From assembly GCF_023856365.1 (NCBI RefSeq), contig NC_064552.1:2396811-2460810 (forward strand): a DNA stretch of 64,000 nucleotides, read 5' to 3'. Positions 62,610 through 64,000 of the stretch are shown one piece after another. Position numbers and translations under genes: made by a program. Under the pieces are notes generated by a model that saw nothing but the letters and a program-made list of their open reading frames with translations, was not told the DNA's origin and made no database searches. This DNA comes from Brienomyrus brachyistius. Its lineage: Eukaryota > Chordata > Actinopteri > Osteoglossiformes > Mormyridae. The stretch's first letter is position 1. Each line of letters opens with the position of its first letter.

Positions 62610-63573
62610 AGCAATTTGGTCGTAGGTGAATGGCCAGACTAAGTAGGCTTCACGTAGACAGCCATGAAGAATACCAGAAAGGACTGTGTGACTCCGCCCA
62701 GATCGGGGAGACCAGAGGCCCGCCCTGGAGCCAGGCCTGGGGGGGAGCTCATGGGTGAACACCTGGTGACTGGGTCTCTACCCTTGGGGCCCAGCCAGGG
62801 AAAGCCCAATAGGGTTACATGCGTCCACACCTCATCTGGGTCTCCACCCAATAGGGTTACATGCGTCCACACCTCATCTGGGTCTCCACCCAATAGGGTT
62901 ACATGCGTCCACACCTCATCTGGGTCTCCACCCAATAGGGTTACATGCGTCCACACCTCATCTGGGTCTCCACCCAATAGGGTTACATGCGTCCACACCT
63001 CATCTGGGTCTCCACCCAATAGGGTTACATGCGTCCACACCTCATCTGGGTCTCCACCCAATAGGGTTACATGCGTCCACACCTCATCTGGGTCTCCACC
63101 CAATAGGGTTACATGCGTCCACACCTCATCTGGGTCTCCACCCAATAGGGTTACATGCGTCCACACTCCGGTTGGCCCAACCCCTGTAGGAGGGATCGTG
63201 GAGGTTAGGAGCCATATATATCAGGTGGAGCACCGATGTCCATATCTGGTCTTAGACACATGGAGCACTGGACCAGCTCTGCACCATCACAAGGTTACTG
63301 GGGGGGGGTGGGTCATAGGAGTTTGCCCAGCCAGTCTACATGTGCTTTGTTGACTTGGAAAAAGCATACGATCGTGTATGGGGGGGGGGGTTATCAGGAG
63401 TATGGGGTACGGGGCCCGTTGTCATGGACCAACAGGTCCCTGTATAAACGGAACGAGTTTGGTTCACATCACCAGCAGTACGTCAGACTCATTCTCGGTG
63501 GGTGGTGGGCTGTAGCAGGGCTGCCCTTCGTCACCGGTTCCGTTCGTAACTTTAATGGACAGAATTTCTAGGT
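62610..63573 (+). mobile_element. Non-LTR retrotransposon fragment, second block
   Basis: Counterpart of 49935-50612 with the same reverse-transcriptase motif near 63,345-63,380. It is enlarged by the 42-bp repeat inside it. Confidence 0.7.
62809..63160. repeat. 42-bp tandem repeat, about nine copies
   Basis: Almost identical 42-bp units ('AATAGGGTTACATGCGTCC' ... 'CTCATCTGGGTCTCCACCC'). Because 42 is divisible by three, both strands stay open across it, which creates long but meaningless frames. Confidence 0.95.
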
Positions 63574-64000
63574 GTTGGGCGAGGAGACGACAGGTTCATG
63601 TAATATGCAGAAATATGGTCTTTGGAAGCATTAAATAAAAACCTCACACCAGTGACCAATTAATAACTGTGATTTATAACTGTAATAGAGCCTCACTGGA
63701 TTTCAGGATCCAAATGCAGAGCAGATGGTAACGAGTGACACTAAGCTGAAGCTGTAGTCAGAAACCAGGTGTTTAAGCTTAATATCCCTCTGAGTCAAGA
63801 ATTCAAACTCACACCGATGCAAAAATGTGAGCCGTGCTATAAAAATGTAGTTTTCTCTTGGGGTGATAGAATGTGTAGTTTTTATGCATTTTATAGATCA
63901 ACAATTTGCCTCTATTGTAACGCTGCATTCAATCAATAAAAAGTGGCGATTTTATTTCCAATTTAAATGCTGGCATCTGACTTCAGCTTCAGAGCTACGG

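Larger units (their letters stand above)
60400..64000. other. Region upstream of gene E to the window end
   Basis: Second-block counterpart of 47,700-50,950. It holds LINE remnants, the 104-codon frame and the orphan promoter copy (about 62,400-62,570). About 90 bp present at 48,270-48,365 are missing near 61,035. Homology to the first block ends at 63,908; the last 90 bp are different, A/T-rich and contain AATAAA at about 63,936. Confidence 0.5.

Noticed and set aside
62664..63353. Frames of 229 (plus) and 175 (minus) codons with a 14-residue repeat
   Set aside because: They run through the 42-bp minisatellite, whose unit is divisible by three, inside a dead LINE. The first block has only about two units and short frames.

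Overview
The window looks like nuclear DNA of a bony fish. It has intron-rich vertebrate genes with GT-AG junctions, tRNA-derived SINE tails, LINE fragments and many mini- and microsatellites. A dispersed repeat that opens with tandem CCAT and carries a 'CCAGCCCATCGCAGGGCA' core is of a kind common in teleosts. A non-acanthomorph teleost such as an osteoglossomorph is possible, but that is only an impression.

Left part (1-22,030). Gene order matches the vertebrate SNCG - ADIRF/FAM25 - GLUD1 neighbourhood. It begins with what may be the last exons of a plus-strand gene with an acidic C-terminal tail (gamma-synuclein by position). Next is a three-coding-exon, 90-residue helical protein on the plus strand (4598-5984) that sits where ADIRF/FAM25 should be. 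Tail-to-tail with it, on the minus strand, is a complete 13-exon mitochondrial glutamate dehydrogenase gene (21725 down to 7395, 543 residues). All its junctions agree in phase, and it has a GC-rich promoter. Its intron 5 holds exactly 15 copies of a 64-bp repeat.

Middle part (22,030-33,400). I see no convincing gene here. It holds SINE pieces, a 19/38-bp minisatellite (29,312-30,060) with an inverted copy at its edge, and the 3' end of an L1-like LINE reading frame.

Right part (33,400-64,000). Five minus-strand paralogues (A to E) encode a cytosolic-looking lectin/pore-former fusion: an N-terminal three-repeat agglutinin (amaranthin-like, beta-trefoil) domain followed by an aerolysin-type pore-forming module. 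Each gene has the same layout: a noncoding exon 1, an intron opening with a 15-bp minisatellite, a 35-nt exon 2 whose last three bases are the ATG, a larger intron with a conserved element, and one coding exon for all remaining residues. Genes B+C and D+E lie in two copies of a block about 12.84 kb long in direct tandem. B and D differ at one residue. C and E differ at 21 residues although their flanks are nearly identical, and E carries stretches that match A and B/D, which points to gene conversion or selection on the coding exon. The blocks also hold orphan promoter copies, a duplicated coding-exon fragment, LINE reverse-transcriptase remnants and a 42-bp repeat expanded from about 2 to 9 copies.
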